Assembly (NCBI GenBank): GCA_002375985.1
Contig: DFNH01000030.1
Span: 1-34,755, forward strand
Direction: 5' to 3'
Origin: Firmicutes bacterium UBA3572
Lineage (GTDB): Bacteria > Bacillota > Desulfotomaculia > Desulfotomaculales > Desulforudaceae
DNA: 34,755 nt
Positions 22,005-30,867 of this stretch are shown here, piece after piece (position 1 is the stretch's first letter; the number at the start of each line of letters is the position of its first letter). The notes below the pieces were generated by a model, which had not been told where the DNA came from, searched no databases, and worked only from the letters and a program-made list of their open reading frames with translations. The translations under genes and the position numbers were made by a program.

Positions 22005-23237
22005 CTAAGCCCGGTACAGCCGGGGACTGTTGGCCAACCCGCTGCCCGCGATAAGCTGCAACATCCATCTGGTCAACACCAGGCCGGTAAACATGCTCGT
22101 CAGGATGCCGATTCCCAGCGTCAACGCAAAGCCCTTGTAAGCTATCGGCAAGAAGGCAAACAGGATCGCAGCCGCGATTAGGGTAGTAACGTTGGCATCA
22201 AGAATGGTCACGAACGCCCGCTTGAACCCGGCGTCTACCGCCGAGCGCAAGGACCGGCCTGTGCGCAGCTCCTCCTTGAGGCGTTCGAAAATGATGATGT
22301 TGGCGTCGATGGCGATCCCCAAAGAAAGCAGGAACCCGAATATCCCTGCCAGCGTAAGGGTGGCGTTGAAAGCCGCCAGAATTAAAAGCACCAGCACACC
22401 GTACACCGACAGCGAAAAGGCGGCCACCAGGCCGGGCAGGCGGTAATAAGCCAGCATGAACAGGAGAATGGCCCCGAAACCGATGATCCCGGCGTTCACC
22501 GACCGCGCCAGAGAATCGGCACCCAACTGCGGCCCGACGGTCCGCTTCTCCATGACCTCCAGCTTGACCGGCAGCGCCCCGGAACGCAGCAGCACGGCGA
22601 TGCGGTGCGCCTCCTCCAGTGACTCGTAACCGGTGATAACGGCCTTGCCATCCAGAATGGGCTGTTTAATCACCGGGTTTTGCAAGAGTTGGCCGTCTAA
22701 GTAAATGCCCAAGGTCCGGCCCACGTGTTCGGTCGTCACGTCGGCGAACACCTTGGCGCCCTCGGCGCTCCAGGTTAGGTTAACCACGGCCTGCATGGTC
22801 GCCGGATCATACTGTTCCCGGGCATCGGCCAGATCCGCGCCGGTCAGAACGGTCTCCCCGTCTTCGGTCTTAAACTCCAAATGGGCCGGGCGGATGAGGT
22901 CGTTGACCACTTGTTCGGGATCGTTCACACCCGCGATCTCCACGATGATCCGGCTGGCACCCTGCTGCTGCAGCAGGGGCTCGGTCACCCCGAACTGGTT
23001 GATCCGTTCCTCCAGCATACCCATGGCCCGCCGGACCGCGTCCGGTGTGGCCTTCATTTCTTCGGTGTCCACCGCCTCCAGGACTACGTGCACGCCGCCC
23101 TGCAGGTCCAGGCCCAGGCTGATGTCCTGGGTGAGCGGCAGCCACGGCACGGCCGGAACCCTGAAAAAAGCCGCAAACGTAACGCCGGCCGCCAGCAGAA
23201 GAATCAAGGCGACCTTGAGCAAGTTACCCCATCGCAA
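22005..23237 (-). CDS. secD: protein translocase subunit SecD
   Basis: The partner of SecF, with a large extracytoplasmic domain. The 410-residue protein opens with a membrane helix and SLGLDLQGGVHVVLEAVD (41-58). GVTEPLLQQQGASRIIVEIAGV follows, then the six-helix C-terminal domain with AIDANIIIFERLKEE, the counterpart of the SecF signature. A TTG start at 23237 has GGGGGAG 9 bases upstream. The length is on the short side, as usual in Clostridia where the P1 head domain is small. It heads the secD-secF pair, 15 bp after the HD-domain gene. Confidence 0.96.
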   Translation of the reverse strand: MRWGNLLKVALILLLAAGVTFAAFFRVPAVPWLPLTQDISLGLDLQGGVHVVLEAVDTEEMKATPDAVRRAMGMLEERINQFGVTEPLLQQQGASRIIVEIAGVNDPEQVVNDLIRPAHLEFKTEDGETVLTGADLADAREQYDPATMQAVVNLTWSAEGAKVFADVTTEHVGRTLGIYLDGQLLQNPVIKQPILDGKAVITGYESLEEAHRIAVLLRSGALPVKLEVMEKRTVGPQLGADSLARSVNAGIIGFGAILLFMLAYYRLPGLVAAFSLSVYGVLVLLILAAFNATLTLAGIFGFLLSLGIAIDANIIIFERLKEELRTGRSLRSAVDAGFKRAFVTILDANVTTLIAAAILFAFLPIAYKGFALTLGIGILTSMFTGLVLTRWMLQLIAGSGLANSPRLYRA

Positions 23238-23252
23238 GTCAAACTACTCCCC

Positions 23253-23918
23253 CTACAACAGTTTGGCTCCGTTGATCACCAATTCAAAATTCGAATTCAA
23301 GAAGTTTGCGGCCCGGCGGCACAAAGACATGCGGGTCAAAAATATCTCAAAATATTCCATCACGGGGCAAATCTCAATGTCGATGGTCAGCTCTAAAGTG
23401 ATCGCCCGCCGATCCTCGTGCACCCACAAAAAAGAATGCTCCGCCGCATAGTTAACCCGGTCGTGGATGTCGAAGGTGGCAAAATCGGGGTTTCGCACCC
23501 GTGAACGATGTACGTCAGACTTGTCCGCCAAAATAAGAGCAGCGGCCACCACATTCACCGGCTGGCCGTACTCTTCTTCGTGGTTGGCAATGGCCGAAAC
23601 CACCTTGGCGACCTCGTCGGGGGGCATCCCCAACTCCTGCAAAACGCTAAAGGCGATCAGGGCCCCCGAAATGCCGTGGTTGTTTCGGCTGACCACGTTA
23701 CCGATGTCGTGGAGGTAACCGGCGATGGCCGCCAATTCCGCTTCCCGTCCCGAATAGCCCAGGCGCTCGAGAATATTGCGCGCGATGCTGGACACGAGGT
23801 TGACGTGACGGTAGCTATGTTCGGTAAAACCCATCACACCCAGGAATTTATTGCCGTTACGGATAAAACTGTCTACGGTCGGATGGGCTTTAACTTCCCG
23901 CAGGGTGACCAATCCCAC
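23253..23918 (-). CDS. HD-domain phosphohydrolase
   Basis: The 221-residue protein has the metal-binding HD pattern: SYRHVNL (His38), YLHDIGN (His70-Asp71), then NHEEEYG and ADKSDVHRSRVR. Such proteins hydrolyse phosphoester bonds; the substrate here is unknown. An HD protein next to secDF is common in Clostridia. The GTG at 23918 sits only two bases from GGGAGG, so the TTG two codons later (23912) is also a possible start. The C-terminal stretch NFLNSNFELV is encoded by an AATTC-rich run at 23281-23300 similar to the repeat in ahbC, so the tail may be an addition. Confidence 0.85.
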   Translation of the reverse strand: MGLVTLREVKAHPTVDSFIRNGNKFLGVMGFTEHSYRHVNLVSSIARNILERLGYSGREAELAAIAGYLHDIGNVVSRNNHGISGALIAFSVLQELGMPPDEVAKVVSAIANHEEEYGQPVNVVAAALILADKSDVHRSRVRNPDFATFDIHDRVNYAAEHSFLWVHEDRRAITLELTIDIEICPVMEYFEIFLTRMSLCRRAANFLNSNFELVINGAKLL

Positions 23919-23950
23919 GCCCTCCCATCAGGCCCCGGAGATTGTTCATC

Positions 23951-24214
23951 CTAACTCTCCCTGCGAACCTGGGCGATCGAAGTCCGTAAAACCTCAATCT
24001 TGACGTTGTCGGCAATTTTGAGGGTCACGGTGTCGTCTTTCAGCTTCACAACCGTGCCGTAAATCCCTCCGGCCGTGATCACCGGATCATTCACCTTCAG
24101 GTTCTTGATCATCTCCATGTGCTTTTTCTGCCGCACCTGCTGAGGTCTGATCAACAGGAAGTAAAGCAGGGCAAACAAACCGACAATATAAAGGATAAAG
24201 ACGATGTCGCTCAT
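23951..24214 (-). CDS. yajC: preprotein translocase subunit YajC
   Basis: YajC associates with SecDF. The 87-residue protein has one N-terminal membrane helix (about 4-24) followed by the signature RPQQVRQKKHMEMIKNLKVNDPVITAGGIYGTVVKLKDDTVTLKIA, quoted here in part by its start RPQQVRQKKH and GGIYGTV. AAGGGGGTCGGGT precedes the ATG. It stands between tgt and the HD gene, the standard order in Firmicutes. Confidence 0.95.
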   Translation of the reverse strand: MSDIVFILYIVGLFALLYFLLIRPQQVRQKKHMEMIKNLKVNDPVITAGGIYGTVVKLKDDTVTLKIADNVKIEVLRTSIAQVRRES

Positions 24215-24302
24215 ACCCGACCCCCTTTCTTATAAGATAGCTAAAACATTCGCTTTACCCACATATTCTTCCTGTCTAGCCCCATTCACTTTTACTACAA
24301 AA

Positions 24303-25418
24303 TCAGGCCGAAGTCAAACTCAGAGAGGCAAATTCTTGCCTTAAACGGCTGAATTGTCCCTCCCGAATGGCCTCCCTAATCCGACGCGCCAGGTCCAACA
24401 CAAAATAGAGATTATGGATGGTCGTCAACCTGATGCCGAGTACCTCCCCGGCCTTCAACAGGTGGTGCACGTAGGCCCTGGTATAGTGCCGGCAGGTATA
24501 ACAACCGCAGTCCGGGTCCAAGGGGCGAAGGTCCCGGGCGCACCCCGCATTACGCACCACCAGTCTCCCGGTCCGGGTAAACACTGCTCCGTGCCGGGCC
24601 ATGCGCGTAGGGAGCACGCAGTCAAACATGTCCACCCCACGAGCCACGGCCTCGAACAAGCAGTCCGGGGACCCGACACCCATCAGGTAACGCGGCCGGT
24701 CCGGCGGAATCAGCGGTATGGTCCATTCCAAGGCCTCGTACATCAGTGGTTTGGGCTCACCCACCGAGAGACCGCCGATGCCGTAACCCGGAAAGTCCAG
24801 TTCAACCAGGGCCCGCGCGCTTTTCTCCCGGAGTTCGCGGAACACCGAACCCTGAATGATCCCAAAGGTGGCTTGCCCGGCACCGGTTTCCGCCAGCCGG
24901 GCCCGCTCCGCCCACCGGGTCGTTCGCTCCATGGCGGCACGGGCCTCCTCATAGGAACAAGGATAAGGGGCGCATTCGTCCAGGACCATGGCGATGTCCG
25001 ACCCGAGCGCCCGCTGGATCGCCACCACTTTCTCCGGGCTGAAGAAATGGCGCGAACCGTCGATATGGGAACGGAAGTCGACACCGCCGTCGGTGATCTT
25101 CCGGAGCGGCGCCAGGCTGAAAACCTGAAAACCGCCGCTATCGGTGAGAATCGGTCCGTCCCAGTGCATAAACCGGTGCAGGCCGCCTGCTTCCTGGATC
25201 AGTTCGTGGCCCGGCCGCAGATAAAGGTGGTAGGTATTGCTGAGGATAATTTGGGCCCCAAGGCTTTTGACTTCTTCGGGCGTCATGGTCCGCACCGTAG
25301 CCCGGGTACCCACCGGCATAAAAGCCGGCGTCTCCACCACCCCCCGCCGGGTGGTCAGCCGCCCAAGACGCGCCTGGGAATGTGCATCCTCCTTGATCAC
25401 CTCAAACGAAACGCTCAT
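24303..25418 (-). CDS. tgt: tRNA-guanine (queuine) transglycosylase
   Basis: Tgt exchanges guanine 34 in GUN anticodon tRNAs for preQ1. The 371-residue enzyme has the TIM-barrel signature LTDSGGFQVFSL (with a catalytic Asp), GGLSVGEPKPLMYEAL, MFDCVLPTRMARHG with the nucleophilic Asp, and the zinc site CGCYTC (Cys304, 306, 309) with His335. GGAGAGGG lies just before the ATG. It follows queA by 26 bp; the product of Tgt is the substrate of QueA. Confidence 0.97.
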   Translation of the reverse strand: MSVSFEVIKEDAHSQARLGRLTTRRGVVETPAFMPVGTRATVRTMTPEEVKSLGAQIILSNTYHLYLRPGHELIQEAGGLHRFMHWDGPILTDSGGFQVFSLAPLRKITDGGVDFRSHIDGSRHFFSPEKVVAIQRALGSDIAMVLDECAPYPCSYEEARAAMERTTRWAERARLAETGAGQATFGIIQGSVFRELREKSARALVELDFPGYGIGGLSVGEPKPLMYEALEWTIPLIPPDRPRYLMGVGSPDCLFEAVARGVDMFDCVLPTRMARHGAVFTRTGRLVVRNAGCARDLRPLDPDCGCYTCRHYTRAYVHHLLKAGEVLGIRLTTIHNLYFVLDLARRIREAIREGQFSRLRQEFASLSLTSA

Positions 25419-25444
25419 TGACCCTCTCCTGAGAATAAAAGGTT

Positions 25445-26521
25445 TCAGATGATGAGCATGGCGTCGCCGAAGCTGAAGAACCGGTAACGGAGGCGGACCG
25501 CCTCCCGGTAAGCGGCCAGAACTCTTTCCCGCCCGGCAAAAGCCGACACCAACATCAGCAGGGTAGACCGGGGCAAGTGGAAGTTGGTAATCAGGCCGTC
25601 AATGACCCGGAACCGGTAGCCGGGGTAAATAAACAGGTCGGTCTGCCCGGCGGCCGGTTCCACGCGGCCCGTTTCGGCCGCGGCCGCTTCCAGGCAGCGG
25701 GTGACCGTGGTGCCGACGGCGATGACCCGACCTCCCCCCGCCTTCACCCGTTGAATGGCCCGGGCCGCCTCCTCGCCGATCTCGTAAAACTCGGTATGCA
25801 TCCGGTGCTCCAGGATATTTTCCACCTGCACCGGGCGGAAAGTGTCCAACCCGATATGCAGGACGACCGAAACGATACCGAGACCGCTTTTGCGGAGATT
25901 GGCAAGCATCTCCGGGGTGAAGTGCAGCCCGGCCGTCGGCGCCGCCGCCGACCCCGGTTTTTGGGCATAAACCGTTTGATAGCGTTCTTCCTCACCCGGC
26001 ATGAGCGGCCTTTTGATGTACGGGGGCAGCGGCACCTCCCCCACCGCGCGCAACACCGCTTCAAAATCGCCGGTCCAGGTCAGGCGCACCAGCCGGCCAC
26101 CGGCCTCGGTCCGCCCCAGTATTTCGGCCTCCAGTTGCGCCCCCCCGAAGGAAATACGGGTACCCGCGCGCAACCGCTTTCCCGGGCGTACCAGCGCTTC
26201 CCAGATTTCTTCCGCGGCGGCGGACGGCCGGTCAGCGGTTTGCCTCCGCCCAAAGCCGGCTGCCGGACGCAACAACAATATTTCCACCTGCCCGCCGGTG
26301 GGCTCTTTGCGCCCCAACAGGCGTACGGGCAGCACCTTGGTCTCGTTCAGCACCAAGAGATCTCCGGGCCGTAGATAGGCGGGTAAATCACGAAAATGCC
26401 GGTGTTCCAGGTCACCACTTTCGCGGTGCAGCACCAGCAGGCGCGAACCGGCCCGGTCAGGCAGAGGTTCCTGGGCAATTAATTCTGCGGGCAATTCGTA
26501 ATCGAAATCGGAAAGCTTCAT
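25445..26521 (-). CDS. queA: S-adenosylmethionine:tRNA ribosyltransferase-isomerase
   Basis: QueA transfers the ribosyl part of SAM to preQ1 in tRNA, giving epoxyqueuosine. The 358-residue product starts MKLSDFDYELPAELIAQEPLPDRAGSRLL in two typical pieces (MKLSDFDYELP, LIAQEPLPDRAGSRLL). DLLVLNETKVLPVRLLG, PTAGLHFT and NFHLPRSTLLMLVSAFAG follow. The ATG at 26521 is chosen because the family begins there; the frame stays open to 26602, nearly touching the spoIID-like stop codon, and would add 27 residues without homology. The site upstream (AAGGTG) is close to the ATG, so initiation may depend on coupling. Confidence 0.95.
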   Translation of the reverse strand: MKLSDFDYELPAELIAQEPLPDRAGSRLLVLHRESGDLEHRHFRDLPAYLRPGDLLVLNETKVLPVRLLGRKEPTGGQVEILLLRPAAGFGRRQTADRPSAAAEEIWEALVRPGKRLRAGTRISFGGAQLEAEILGRTEAGGRLVRLTWTGDFEAVLRAVGEVPLPPYIKRPLMPGEEERYQTVYAQKPGSAAAPTAGLHFTPEMLANLRKSGLGIVSVVLHIGLDTFRPVQVENILEHRMHTEFYEIGEEAARAIQRVKAGGGRVIAVGTTVTRCLEAAAAETGRVEPAAGQTDLFIYPGYRFRVIDGLITNFHLPRSTLLMLVSAFAGRERVLAAYREAVRLRYRFFSFGDAMLII

Positions 26522-26604
26522 CACCTTAGCATAACCGGCCTGGCCGCCGACCATAACCCGCCGGAACGCAAACGACAACAGCACACCGGGGAGCTGTAGC
26601 ACGG

Positions 26605-27987
26605 TCAGCAGCCGTAATCAGGCCTAAGTGTCACCCCTGTATAGTAATGATTTAAAATCTGCATATGATTGAATCCCATCTGCGCCATCCCCAGGGCTCC
26701 ATACTGGGACATGCCCAAGCCGTGTCCCCAACCGTGCCCGACAATGTCTACCCACGCAAGGTTCCCCGTAACCGGATCGGTTTCCTTGTGCAGTTCAAAA
26801 AGGGCGCTTTTTAACCCCAGCGCCGTCCTAACCCGGTCGGCGTTGGCGATAATCTCGGTACGCGGCTGGTGGTTAAGACCGATACCGGTGATCCGCAGTT
26901 TCTGTACCCGCTTCCCCGAAGCGGTGGTCTGGATAACTTCCACATCCGTAACGCGGACAAAGTCGTAGTTTCGACCGGCCAACTGGTTTACCAACTGGTT
27001 GGCCGTCAGGCTGACCCGCCAGCCGTAGTGCCGCTCGTTATGGTCAAAGGGATCCACCTTGCCGCGGATATAAGGCAGGGGCTCGGACCACACATCCTCC
27101 GCATTCTCGGTGTAACCCCCGCTGCTGGAATGATAAATGGCGGCGATGGGTTGGCCGTTATACAACAAAACCTGCCCGCGGGTGGCGTCCACCGCCTGGT
27201 TGGAGGAAGGTCGCTCCCAATCCAGACCCTGGTATACCTGGGTGCTCTGACTGCGGCAAACGTGATAATGCTGGTGCACGGGATTTTGCAGATGACGCAG
27301 CGCGTAAGTACGCGCCGCGACCGCCTGGGCCCGAAGCGCCGCCTGCGGCCAGGTGTACGGCATTTCGGCCGGAACAACTCCGTATAGGTAGTCCTCTAGC
27401 GGCAGTTCGTTGACGGCCAGCAGCGCCCCTCCTTGATTGCGGATCTCAAGGTCGCCCCGGTAATTCCGCCACGCCCCGTCCACGCGTACGGACAAAGAAC
27501 CAGACTCTCCGGCTACCGCGAGCGCCTTTGTACCGGTGGCAGTCGCTACCGTCACCCTTTCCCGCTCCCGCGGCAGGGGGTTGACCCGGCCATCCGCCCC
27601 CACCACAAAGGCACCCTGAACCGGCCGCTGTACCTGCGCCGGCCCAGCGCCCTGCAAGACCACCACGCGGCCGCTGGCGCGTACCGAAACCGGCCCGCCG
27701 ACCTCTCCCACGAGTGTCCCGTTTCGGAAAACCCGCAGCGCTGCCCCGGAGGGCTCTATCCCCCAGGTTTCTTCCCTGGCCGGCACGCCGATCAGCCTTC
27801 CCGTGGCGCCGTCAATGATCTGGAAGGTACCGTTAACCCCGAAGGTCACCGCCGGGGCCGCCTGCAACAGGGCGACCCTGATCACGGGCTCCGGTTCGGC
27901 CGCAAAGAGATGCCCCGGCACCGCCAAAAGCGCGATCAAAAACAGGGCCACCACCATCACTATAATGCTTAACCCGCGCAGTACCAC
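26605..27987 (-). CDS. SpoIID/LytB domain protein
   Basis: SpoIID-type proteins are lytic transglycosylases that remodel peptidoglycan, in SpoIID itself during forespore engulfment. The 460-residue protein has an N-terminal signal or anchor helix (IIVMVVALFLIALLAVPGHLF). A repetitive beta-rich region (about 30-175) follows. The SpoIID domain then shows NELPLEDYLYGVVPAEMP, ALRAQAVAARTYAL, and GHGWGHGLGMSQYGA near the end. ELPLEDYLYGVVPAEM contains the catalytic Glu. Being far longer than classic SpoIID and outside the spoIID-spoIIIDJ context, it may be a paralogue acting in germination or vegetative wall turnover. GTG start, GAGGA 11 bases upstream. Confidence 0.88.
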   Translation of the reverse strand: MVLRGLSIIVMVVALFLIALLAVPGHLFAAEPEPVIRVALLQAAPAVTFGVNGTFQIIDGATGRLIGVPAREETWGIEPSGAALRVFRNGTLVGEVGGPVSVRASGRVVVLQGAGPAQVQRPVQGAFVVGADGRVNPLPRERERVTVATATGTKALAVAGESGSLSVRVDGAWRNYRGDLEIRNQGGALLAVNELPLEDYLYGVVPAEMPYTWPQAALRAQAVAARTYALRHLQNPVHQHYHVCRSQSTQVYQGLDWERPSSNQAVDATRGQVLLYNGQPIAAIYHSSSGGYTENAEDVWSEPLPYIRGKVDPFDHNERHYGWRVSLTANQLVNQLAGRNYDFVRVTDVEVIQTTASGKRVQKLRITGIGLNHQPRTEIIANADRVRTALGLKSALFELHKETDPVTGNLAWVDIVGHGWGHGLGMSQYGALGMAQMGFNHMQILNHYYTGVTLRPDYGC

Positions 27988-28104
27988 CTAGAGAGAGTCC
28001 TCCCGCAACCGCGTGATTACTAAAAATAACTCATTTCGACAAAAAACGGCTATTCCCTGTTGTCAATGCTGGCAAAAACCTCTGGTGTCGCCCTAACGCC
28101 GGCG

Positions 28105-28350
28105 TCAGTGCTGGGTATACTCCAGGATCCATTTTTTAATTTCGGCTTTTTTCGGCATCCGGCCGGCAACCTTTACATCACCGTTGATTACCAACCCGGG
28201 AGTGAGGAAGACACCGTAACTGGCGATTATGTCCAGGTTTTCGACCTTGGTAATTTGTGCGTCGAGGCCCAGTTCTTCAACCACCGCACACACATCGCTG
28301 TGCAACTGGTGGCACTTGCGGCAGCCCGGGCCAAGTATCTTGATTTCCAC
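28105..28350 (-). CDS. small thioredoxin-like redox protein (redox-active disulfide protein 2 type)
   Basis: An 81-residue thioredoxin fold: EIKILGPGCRKCHQL has the CxxC (Cys10, Cys13), followed by helix 1, strand VEN, the cis-Pro segment GVFLTPGLVINGDVKVAGRMP and a final helix. The family often acts as a thiol-disulfide exchanger or a metal handler. The GTG at 28350 is preferred because GGAGG lies 8 bases upstream; an ATG at 28368 lacks a site. This ordinary CxxC protein offers a useful contrast to the TGA-containing pair at 5337-6005, which has a similar fold pattern. Confidence 0.85.
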   Translation of the reverse strand: MEIKILGPGCRKCHQLHSDVCAVVEELGLDAQITKVENLDIIASYGVFLTPGLVINGDVKVAGRMPKKAEIKKWILEYTQH

Positions 28351-28419
28351 CCCAATCACCTCCGGCATCAAAAATGAGGGTTTTTAGCAACCGCCCCGGC
28401 AGGAAAATTTCCCGCACGT

Positions 28420-28653
28420 CTACCGCCGGAAAAAGAGGTTCAGCACCACGGTAAGGATAATGCTGAGCAAGATGGCGGTCATCAACGGGAAGTAAAAGGT
28501 AAAGTTGCCCCGCTGCACGAAGATGTCCCCAGGCAGGCGACCGATGCCCGGTATTTTTCCGCCGAAAAACAAAAGCGCCCCCAAAACGGTGACTACGATA
28601 CCCATTATAATCAATATCCTGCCAAATTCCTGAAACAAATCCACACGCCTCAC
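28420..28653 (-). CDS. DUF2905 small membrane protein
   Basis: The 77-residue protein has two membrane helices flanking the conserved cytoplasmic loop GKIPGIGRLPGDIFVQRGNFTFYFP, the DUF2905 signature (core: GRLPGDI). The function is unknown. The first GTG overlaps the queH stop codon (GTGA); a second GTG at 28644 has GAGGAAG about 8 bases upstream and may be the real start. Its position between ruvB and queA is typical in Firmicutes. Confidence 0.9.
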   Translation of the reverse strand: MRRVDLFQEFGRILIIMGIVVTVLGALLFFGGKIPGIGRLPGDIFVQRGNFTFYFPLMTAILLSIILTVVLNLFFRR

Positions 28654-29228
28654 TTCCTCTTTGACTTCCTCTTTGTGCGGCGTTCAAAACGTTCCCTCTC
28701 GCTGAAGACACACCCGCAATACTGTTGGCGGTACATCCCCAGTTCCCGGGAGCGGGCCACGCCGTCGCGAAAACCCGCACGAAAATCCTCATAGTAAAAA
28801 GGTACGCCGTATTCGGCCGCCGCAGCCTCCCCGGACTCCCGGACCAGCTCGTGCTGTTGGAAGGGGCTGACCAGCAGGGTGGTGGAAAAGGCGTCAAACC
28901 GGCCCTTCTTCGCCACCCTGGCCGCCTGCCGGAGCCGCAGCGCATAGCAGAAGCGGCACCGCTCCCCCTCCCGGTAGACAACCCCCCGAAAATAATCTTC
29001 CAGCGGATACTCCCCGGCAAAAATCACCGGCCAATTCTCAAGCCGGGCGAAGTCGGCCAAGGTGTCCCGGCGACGCAGATACTCGCCAAAGGGGTGAATG
29101 TTAGGATTGAAAAAGTAGCCGTGGGGCGCCCAACCCTGCTCTCTCAGCCGGGCCAGAGGATAAATCGCGCATGGTCCGCAGCAAACGTGCAAAAGTAGTT
29201 TGCGGCTTTCTCCCCCGGGGATGTCCAT
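28650..29228 (-). CDS. queH: epoxyqueuosine reductase QueH
   Basis: QueH reduces epoxyqueuosine in tRNA to queuosine, replacing the cobalamin enzyme QueG. The 192-residue protein has the full set of cluster and metal ligands: HVCCGPC (Cys16, 17, 20), ERCRFCYALRL, and QQYCGCVFSE. FNPNIHP and STTLLVSPFQQHE are also typical. With tgt and queA nearby it completes the last three steps of queuosine formation. It lies 7 bp after ruvB and overlaps the DUF2905 start. A GGAGGG nearly abuts the ATG. Confidence 0.93.
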   Translation of the reverse strand: MDIPGGESRKLLLHVCCGPCAIYPLARLREQGWAPHGYFFNPNIHPFGEYLRRRDTLADFARLENWPVIFAGEYPLEDYFRGVVYREGERCRFCYALRLRQAARVAKKGRFDAFSTTLLVSPFQQHELVRESGEAAAAEYGVPFYYEDFRAGFRDGVARSRELGMYRQQYCGCVFSERERFERRTKRKSKRK

Positions 29229-29235
29229 CCCTCCA

Positions 29236-30264
29236 TTACCACAAGGTTTCTTGGCCGGTACCGGCGGGAACCGGGTAGCCCAAATGGCGATAGGCCAGTG
29301 GCGTGGCTACGCGGCCCCGGGGCGTGCGGGCCAACAGTCCGATCTGTAAGAGATAAGGCTCGCAGACGTCCTCTAGGGTCACCGACTCCTCACTGGTGGC
29401 GGCCGCCAGGCTATCCAACCCCACCGGGCCGCCACCGAACCTTTCTACTAAAACCGCCAGTAAGTGGCGGTCCGTGGCGTCCAGCCCCAGACTGTCAATG
29501 CCCAGGAAATCCAGTGCTTCGACCGCTTTTTCGGCCGTGATCACGCCTCCGGCCCGAACTTGCACATAGTCCCGGACCCGCTTTAGCAAACGGTTGGCTA
29601 CCCGCGGTGTACCGCGGGAGCGCTTGGCGATTTCCCGGGCGCCTTCCGGGTCAATCTCGACTTGGATGATCGCCGCGCCGCGCCGGACCACGGCTTCCAA
29701 ATCCTGGGTGCTATAAAATTCCAGCCGGCTGATCACACCGAACCGGTCCCGCAGCGGGGAGGTTAAAAGCCCCGCCCGCGTAGTCGCCCCGACCAGGGTA
29801 AACCGGGGCAGATTCAGGCGCAGGGAACGTGCACCAGGTCCCTTGCCGATTACTATGTCCAGGGCGAAGTCTTCCATCCCCGGGTAGAGAATCTCCTCTA
29901 CGCTTCTGGACAGCCGGTGCACCTCGTCAATGAACAGGACGTCTCCCGGGGACAAATTGGTAAGAATGGCAGCCAGGTCACCCGGCCGCTCGATAGCCGG
30001 CCCGGATGTGACCCGGATGTTCTGGCCCATCTCCCGGGCGATAATGTGGGCAAGGGTGGTCTTGCCCAGACCGGGCGGACCATAGAGCAACACGTGGTCC
30101 AACGGCTCACCGCGGTTTCGTGCCGCCTCAATGCAAACACTCAGCGTCTCGCGCACCCGGTCTTGCCCGATAAACTCATCCAGATACCGGGGCCGCAGGC
30201 TGACCTCGTCGACATCCTCATCCCTAAGGCTTGGCACCACGATTCTTTCGTCCACGTTATCCAC
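29236..30264 (-). CDS. ruvB: Holliday junction branch-migration helicase RuvB
   Basis: RuvB is the hexameric AAA+ motor that drives branch migration. The 342-residue protein has RPRYLDEFIGQDRV (24-37), Walker A GPPGLGKTT (62-70), Walker B LFIDEVHRL near 110, sensor 1 GATTRAG, and a C-terminal winged helix with EPYLLQIGLLARTPRGR. GTG start with GGAGG 6 bases upstream. It follows ruvA by 15 bp. Confidence 0.98.
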   Translation of the reverse strand: MDNVDERIVVPSLRDEDVDEVSLRPRYLDEFIGQDRVRETLSVCIEAARNRGEPLDHVLLYGPPGLGKTTLAHIIAREMGQNIRVTSGPAIERPGDLAAILTNLSPGDVLFIDEVHRLSRSVEEILYPGMEDFALDIVIGKGPGARSLRLNLPRFTLVGATTRAGLLTSPLRDRFGVISRLEFYSTQDLEAVVRRGAAIIQVEIDPEGAREIAKRSRGTPRVANRLLKRVRDYVQVRAGGVITAEKAVEALDFLGIDSLGLDATDRHLLAVLVERFGGGPVGLDSLAAATSEESVTLEDVCEPYLLQIGLLARTPRGRVATPLAYRHLGYPVPAGTGQETLW

Positions 30265-30279
30265 GTTGAACCTCCAAAA

Positions 30280-30867
30280 CTAACCGGCACCCAAAACGCG
30301 CAGGGCAGATCTGACCAAGTCGGCGGCGTCGCCCCCCTTATCTGTTGCGTGCTCCAGGGCCGCCCCGGCCTCACGCACGCTGTATCCTAGGCTCACCAGT
30401 GCCGCCAACGCTTCGCGGCGGGCCGTTGTGTCCGCCGTCCCCTCACCGGCGGGCAGCAGTTGCTGTTTTTCCAGCCGGTCTTTCAGTTCGACCACGATCC
30501 GGCGTGCCGATTTGGTGCCGATGCCCGGCACCGTGGCCAGCAGGGAGGTGTCCTCCTGCAGGATGGCCGACCACAAACGGCGGGCGCCAAGCCGCCCGAC
30601 CACCACCAGGGCCGTCCGCGGACCGATACCGCTCACTTGCAGCAGGTGAACAAAAGCGGTGCGGTCCAGCTCGTCGCCAAACCCGAAGAGAACCAAGGCC
30701 TCCTCGCGAACGGCCAGGTAGGTGTAGAGCTTCACGGTGGCGCCGGGCGGGGGAAGAGTGGCCACCAAAGACTGGGGTACCTGCACCCGGAGTCCAAAGC
30801 CGCCTACCTCAACCACTACGGCCTCCGGATACACGCCAACCAGTTTACCGTTTAAGTAGTCGATCAT
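30280..30867 (-). CDS. ruvA: Holliday junction DNA-binding protein RuvA
   Basis: RuvA forms the tetramer that holds the junction for RuvB. The 195-residue protein starts MIDYLNGKLVGVYPEAVVVE, with the OB domain, then two helix-hairpin-helix motifs (VSGIGPRTAL and VPGIGTKSARRIVVELKD) and a C-terminal domain that contacts RuvB (SLGYSVREAGAAL). The ATG overlaps the ruvC stop (ATGA), so coupled translation is likely. Confidence 0.97.
   Translation of the reverse strand: MIDYLNGKLVGVYPEAVVVEVGGFGLRVQVPQSLVATLPPPGATVKLYTYLAVREEALVLFGFGDELDRTAFVHLLQVSGIGPRTALVVVGRLGARRLWSAILQEDTSLLATVPGIGTKSARRIVVELKDRLEKQQLLPAGEGTADTTARREALAALVSLGYSVREAGAALEHATDKGGDAADLVRSALRVLGAG

Noticed and set aside
26522..26602. 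27-residue extension of queA
   Set aside because: QueA proteins begin at MKLSDFDYELP; the extension has no family similarity and no clear ribosome binding site.
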